From NCBI RefSeq assembly GCF_023051105.1, contig NZ_JALKIL010000002.1, positions 124,001-188,000 of the forward strand: a DNA stretch of 64,000 nucleotides. The letters run 5' to 3'. Positions 60,929 to 64,000 of this stretch are shown here, one piece after another (position 1 is the first letter of the stretch; every line of letters starts with the position of its first letter). Both the position numbers and the translations under genes were made by a program. This DNA is from Anaerobiospirillum sp. NML120449 (GTDB taxonomy: Bacteria > Pseudomonadota > Gammaproteobacteria > Enterobacterales > Succinivibrionaceae). The notes beneath the pieces are model-generated. The model was not told where the DNA came from. It saw only the letters and a list, made by a program, of their open reading frames with translations, and did not search any database.

Positions 60929-60974
60929 AAAAAGCAACGTCCGAAACCTCAGGAGGTGCTGAGGGTTTCGGACG
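60929..60974 (-). terminator. Terminator of glnL-glnG
   Basis: CGTCCGAAACCTCAG (60938-60952) pairs with CTGAGGGTTTCGGACG (60959-60974) with one bulged base. On the minus strand TTTTTC follows six bases later. It lies 88 bp after the glnG stop. Confidence 0.75.
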
Positions 60975-61061
60975 CAGCCGGGGAAAACAGAGCACTCACA
61001 GACAGACAGCCCCTGCTCTGATGTCAGCGGGCTTTAAGGCTGTCTGCTGACAGCATCATCA

Positions 61062-62489
61062 TCAGCTGTTGATGTTGAGCTCCTTGAGCTTGCGGGTCAG
61101 GGTGTTACGGCCCCAGCCCAGCAGCTTGGCAGATTCCTGCTTATGATTGCTGGTATAGGCAAGTGCAGCCTCAAGCATGACACGCTCAAATTCCGGAGTT
61201 GCCTCGGAGAGGATGTCGTGCTCACCGGCACGCAGACGGCCGTCAACCCAGTTACGCAGCTGCTCCTGCCAGGAGGTAGGCTCCTTGGAGGTGCCGGCAA
61301 TTGAAGTGGTGACGCGGGCCTGCTGGTTGCGGGCTTCCATGAACTCAGCTGGCAGGTCGGACATCTGAATGTCGCGGCCGGTTACCATTATGGTCAGGAA
61401 CTTACACAGGTTCTTGAGCTGGCGTACATTGCCTGGCCACTGCTGACGGCACAGGAATACCAGAACCTCAGAGGTAAGCTTCTTAGGTTCCTGATTGTTC
61501 TCACGGGCACACTGGGTAAGGAAGTGCTTTGCCAGCATCGGGATGTCGTTGTTACGGTCTCTCAGTGGAGGCATATTGATATGAACAACATTGAGACGGA
61601 AGTACAGATCCTTAATGAAGGTACCCTGCTTGGTCATCTCATCCAGGTTCTGGGAGCTGGAGGCGATAACACGGACATCAGATTTGCGTGAAACATTCTG
61701 ACCCAGTGGCAGGTATTCATTGCTCTGCAGCACGGTTAACAGACGGGTCTGAGCATCAACAGGCATGTCGCAGATTTCATTGATGAACAGAGTACCGCCC
61801 TGAGCACGCTCGATGGCGCAGGAGATGCCATCGCCGTTGTAGAAAAGCTCATGCTCAATGCTTTCCTTAGGCAGAGAGGATACGTTTACGGACACAAAGC
61901 AGCCGGTGTCACGACGATAGGAGTGGTTGTGCAGGGCCAGGGCTACCAGTTCACGACCGGTGCCGTTCTCGCCGTAGATAAAGACAGGGAATTCAGTCTT
62001 GGAGACACGGCCGATGAGCTTGAATACTTCCTGCATGGCAGGGCTCTTGCCGATAATCTCAACATCATCGCCGGTCTCTTCGGCAGCGGCGGCAGCAGTC
62101 TCATCCTTCTTGAGCGACTGATTGACGCGGTGCACGGCAGCGCGGCGGATTAACTTGATGGCGTCATGAACCTCAAAAGGCTTTGGCAGGTATTCGAAAG
62201 TGCCGTGCTCATAAGACTCAATGGCTGCAGAGAGATCAGAGTGAGCAGTAATGATGATAAAAGCGATATTCGGGTCGACTTCATGTACTTTCTTGATAAG
62301 AGACAGACCGTCGATACCAGGCATGTTGATGTCAGAAACAATCACGTCAGGAAGCTGTGTCTTGAGGGCTTCAAGAGCATCATCACCATTGCTGAACAGT
62401 TTGTGGTTGATGTGGTTCAAATCAAGAGCGCGGTCCAGGACGAAGCGGATGCTGTCGTCATCGTCAATAACCCAAATAAGCGGATCCAT
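61062..62489 (-). CDS. glnG: NtrC/GlnG-type response regulator lacking the sigma-54 activation motifs
   Basis: Nitrogen regulator paired with GlnL. The receiver domain is intact: acidic pocket DDDD (9-12), phosphoacceptor Asp53 in VSDINMPG, Lys in LPKPFE. The C-terminal Fis-type HTH (NHKQESAKLLGWGRNTLTRKLKEL) is nearly identical to enteric NtrC. The AAA+ domain is degenerate at its key sites. Walker A is GENGTGRE, with Arg179 for the catalytic Lys. The GAFTGA loop that touches sigma-54 is deleted: ELFYNGDGISCAIERAQGG replaces a segment about 12 residues longer. Walker B is LFINEI, with Asn237 for Asp. It should bind DNA and be phosphorylated but not remodel sigma-54 polymerase. Rhodobacter capsulatus NtrC, which also lacks GAFTGA and works with sigma-70, is the precedent. 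At 475 aa it is near the E. coli length (469). Confidence 0.93.
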   Translation of the reverse strand: MDPLIWVIDDDDSIRFVLDRALDLNHINHKLFSNGDDALEALKTQLPDVIVSDINMPGIDGLSLIKKVHEVDPNIAFIIITAHSDLSAAIESYEHGTFEYLPKPFEVHDAIKLIRRAAVHRVNQSLKKDETAAAAAEETGDDVEIIGKSPAMQEVFKLIGRVSKTEFPVFIYGENGTGRELVALALHNHSYRRDTGCFVSVNVSSLPKESIEHELFYNGDGISCAIERAQGGTLFINEICDMPVDAQTRLLTVLQSNEYLPLGQNVSRKSDVRVIASSSQNLDEMTKQGTFIKDLYFRLNVVHINMPPLRDRNNDIPMLAKHFLTQCARENNQEPKKLTSEVLVFLCRQQWPGNVRQLKNLCKFLTIMVTGRDIQMSDLPAEFMEARNQQARVTTSIAGTSKEPTSWQEQLRNWVDGRLRAGEHDILSEATPEFERVMLEAALAYTSNHKQESAKLLGWGRNTLTRKLKELNINS

Positions 62490-62807
62490 AATTACCTCAA
62501 TCTGCGTTGTAAATCATCAGGATCAGTGCTGCACAGTCAGTAAGACTCTGCACAAATTACCTTCTGAGTGCTGTTGTCATACGGTGCTTATGATGACTGT
62601 ATATCCCCATATAAAAGCCATCCCCGTATGAAAACTGTAAATCTTGAGCTGCATTTTTACAGGCAGCAGCTGCCTGAAAACTTACGTGGCCACCCCAGGT
62701 ATCCTTGGGCACCCAATGGTGGCTGCGCCACCATGGTCAGGCGCCGGCCCCAGGTCGGGGCGTCCCGTCGGGACGTCCCTGACTGGTCGGCGGCCAGAGA
62801 CCGTGCT
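62490..62807. other. Spacer between glnL and glnG
   Basis: 318 bp, no gene. It contains hairpins ATGGTGGC/GCCACCAT (62716-62734) and CGTCCC/GGGACG (62761-62775) just downstream of glnL. These may partly terminate or process the glnL-glnG transcript. Confidence 0.45.
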
Positions 62808-63971
62808 TTAGAAGCGGCGGTTCATCATGTAGGTGCCCATGCCTGAGCCAAAACCGCCTTTGCCGGTATCACTGCTGCTGTTGCTGTTTTCATGGCTGAG
62901 CAGCGGCAGAATAATCTTGAATACGGTTGAACCTGGCTCGCTTTCGCATTCGATAGTGCCCTTGTGGTGTTCAACAATGTTCTGGGAAATCGACAGGCCC
63001 AGACCATGGCCACCGGCGCGTGAAGTGATCATTGGGTAGAAGAGCATGTCCTTTATCTGAGGAGGGATGCCCGGGCCATTGTCAATCACGGAAATTTCAA
63101 GGGACATAGGGTATTTGACGCCATTGACCAGCGCGCCCATCAGAGCGCGGGTACGGATCCTGATGGTCGGATAGGCTGTGCCGGACTCAGTAAGGGCCTG
63201 AATGGCGTTGGAAATAATGTTGATAAGTACCTGCTGCATGGCGTCGACATCGAGCATGAGCTCTGGCAGCGAAGGATCGTAGTCCTTCTCAAAACGGCAG
63301 CTGCCCTGGGTAGCCATGGTTTCAAGGGAAAGTACTTTTTCAATGATGTAATGGATATTGGCCATGGAGCGCAGACTGGCGCGCTGAGGGCCCAGGAGGC
63401 GGTCGACCAGAGCCTTGAGGCGGTCAGACTGCTCAATGATTATGCGGGTGTACTCCTTAAGTTCAGTATCTGAAGCATAGGTCATCTCCAGAAGCTGAGC
63501 GGCTCCTCTGATACCTCCCAGAGGGTTTTTGATTTCATGAGCCAGATTTCTGATGAGATCGCGGGCGGCAATGTTCTGATTGCGGCGCTGCAGATCATCA
63601 TTGAGTTTCTGCTGATAATCGAGGCGGTGGATTTCCACTACCAGACCACGGGCGCGGCCCGTGTACAGAGAAATATACATATCAGCATGGAAATGCTGAT
63701 TGTGCTCGGTACTGAAAGCTATGTCAGTTGCGGTAAAGCCCTGAAAAGCAGGATTATTGGAGTTCTGCAGGCTTTCAATCAGGCTTTTTTCCTGACTGTC
63801 GATAAGCTCGGTGATCTTGATGCCCTGAATTTTGGATCTGGACATCGAGAACAGCTGCTCGGCTGCAGTATTGGCATAGGCAATCTTGAGCTGCGAATCT
63901 GTTACCAGAGTAGCAGTTGAAATACTCTCAATAATAGTTTTTGCGTCGCACTGCATATAACTAACTCTCAA
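62808..63971 (-). CDS. glnL: Nitrogen-regulation sensor histidine kinase NtrB
   Basis: Soluble kinase/phosphatase that, with PII input, sets NtrC phosphorylation. The 387-residue protein has an N-terminal PAS domain (about 5-115), the H-box NLAHEIKNPLGG with phospho-His145, the N box (INIISNAIQAL), and the G boxes DNGPGIPP and GHGLGLSISQNIVEHH. All catalytic motifs are intact, in contrast to the altered AAA+ domain of its partner. A Ser/Gly/Met-rich tail ends the protein (SSSDTGKGGFGSGMG). Its promoter and any upstream glnA lie outside the window. Confidence 0.95.
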   Translation of the reverse strand: MRVSYMQCDAKTIIESISTATLVTDSQLKIAYANTAAEQLFSMSRSKIQGIKITELIDSQEKSLIESLQNSNNPAFQGFTATDIAFSTEHNQHFHADMYISLYTGRARGLVVEIHRLDYQQKLNDDLQRRNQNIAARDLIRNLAHEIKNPLGGIRGAAQLLEMTYASDTELKEYTRIIIEQSDRLKALVDRLLGPQRASLRSMANIHYIIEKVLSLETMATQGSCRFEKDYDPSLPELMLDVDAMQQVLINIISNAIQALTESGTAYPTIRIRTRALMGALVNGVKYPMSLEISVIDNGPGIPPQIKDMLFYPMITSRAGGHGLGLSISQNIVEHHKGTIECESEPGSTVFKIILPLLSHENSNSSSDTGKGGFGSGMGTYMMNRRF

Positions 63972-64000
63972 TTGCTAAGGATGTTGCGCGTCCTGCAGAG

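Noticed and set aside
60729..61050. Overlapping Pro/Gly-rich frames on both strands near 60.8 kb
   Set aside because: Arise from G-run sequence and terminator; no start signals or families.

Overview
The window looks like a chromosomal replication-origin neighbourhood from an anaerobic gammaproteobacterium, most likely of the Succinivibrionaceae/Aeromonadales type. The reasons are gammaproteobacterial gene orders (rpmH-rnpA-yidD-yidC-mnmE beside dnaA-dnaN-recF-gyrB; gmk-rpoZ-spoT; glnL-glnG), an anaerobic ribonucleotide reductase, and a DUF3334 gene of the kind found in Vibrio/Shewanella/Aeromonas relatives. The family-level guess is inference. Coding density is low for a bacterium: many gaps of 300-2700 bp separate genes, and several of them hold short tandem repeats.

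Layout. 1-2.7 kb: anaerobic ribonucleotide reductase, with NrdD split so that its glycyl-radical tail is a separate 53-residue gene, then nrdG. 3.8-8.5 kb: pqiABC envelope lipid-transport operon. 8.4-11.1 kb: a non-coding, partly very AT-rich stretch with long palindromes and a 283-bp tandem repeat array. 11.1-16.4 kb: a two-gene McrBC-like nuclease/AAA+ pair, probably defence. 16.7-21.5 kb (minus strand): mnmE, yidC, yidD, rnpA, rpmH. 23.8-38.3 kb (plus strand): an enormous dnaA (2892 codons), dnaN, recF, gyrB. 38.9-40.6 kb: a non-coding block with six perfect parS palindromes interleaved with about 18 co-oriented DnaA-box-like repeats, a candidate oriC/centromere. 41-64 kb: glyS, glyQ, tusA, tRNA-Thr, ompA, a YheO-type regulator, a G3E GTPase, an alpha/beta hydrolase, spoT, rpoZ, gmk, engB, a DUF3334/CheX-like protein, glnG and glnL.

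The most striking signal concerns replication initiation. DnaA domains I and III-IV lie at the two ends of one uninterrupted frame, separated by about 2440 residues that include low-complexity sequence, internal repeats and at least two globular stretches I cannot assign. Its DNA-binding domain differs from E. coli DnaA at several base-contact positions. The nearby repeat cluster has the core (A/T)TCCCACAAG rather than TTATCCACA. Together these suggest a rewired initiator-origin pair.

A second theme is insertion of Ala-rich, probably disordered sequence into otherwise conserved proteins (DnaA, RecF, MnmE, PqiA, SpoT and the McrB/McrC-like pair). A third is an NtrC that keeps its receiver and Fis-type DNA-binding domains but has lost the GAFTGA loop and the Walker A Lys and Walker B Asp, and so should not work through sigma-54.
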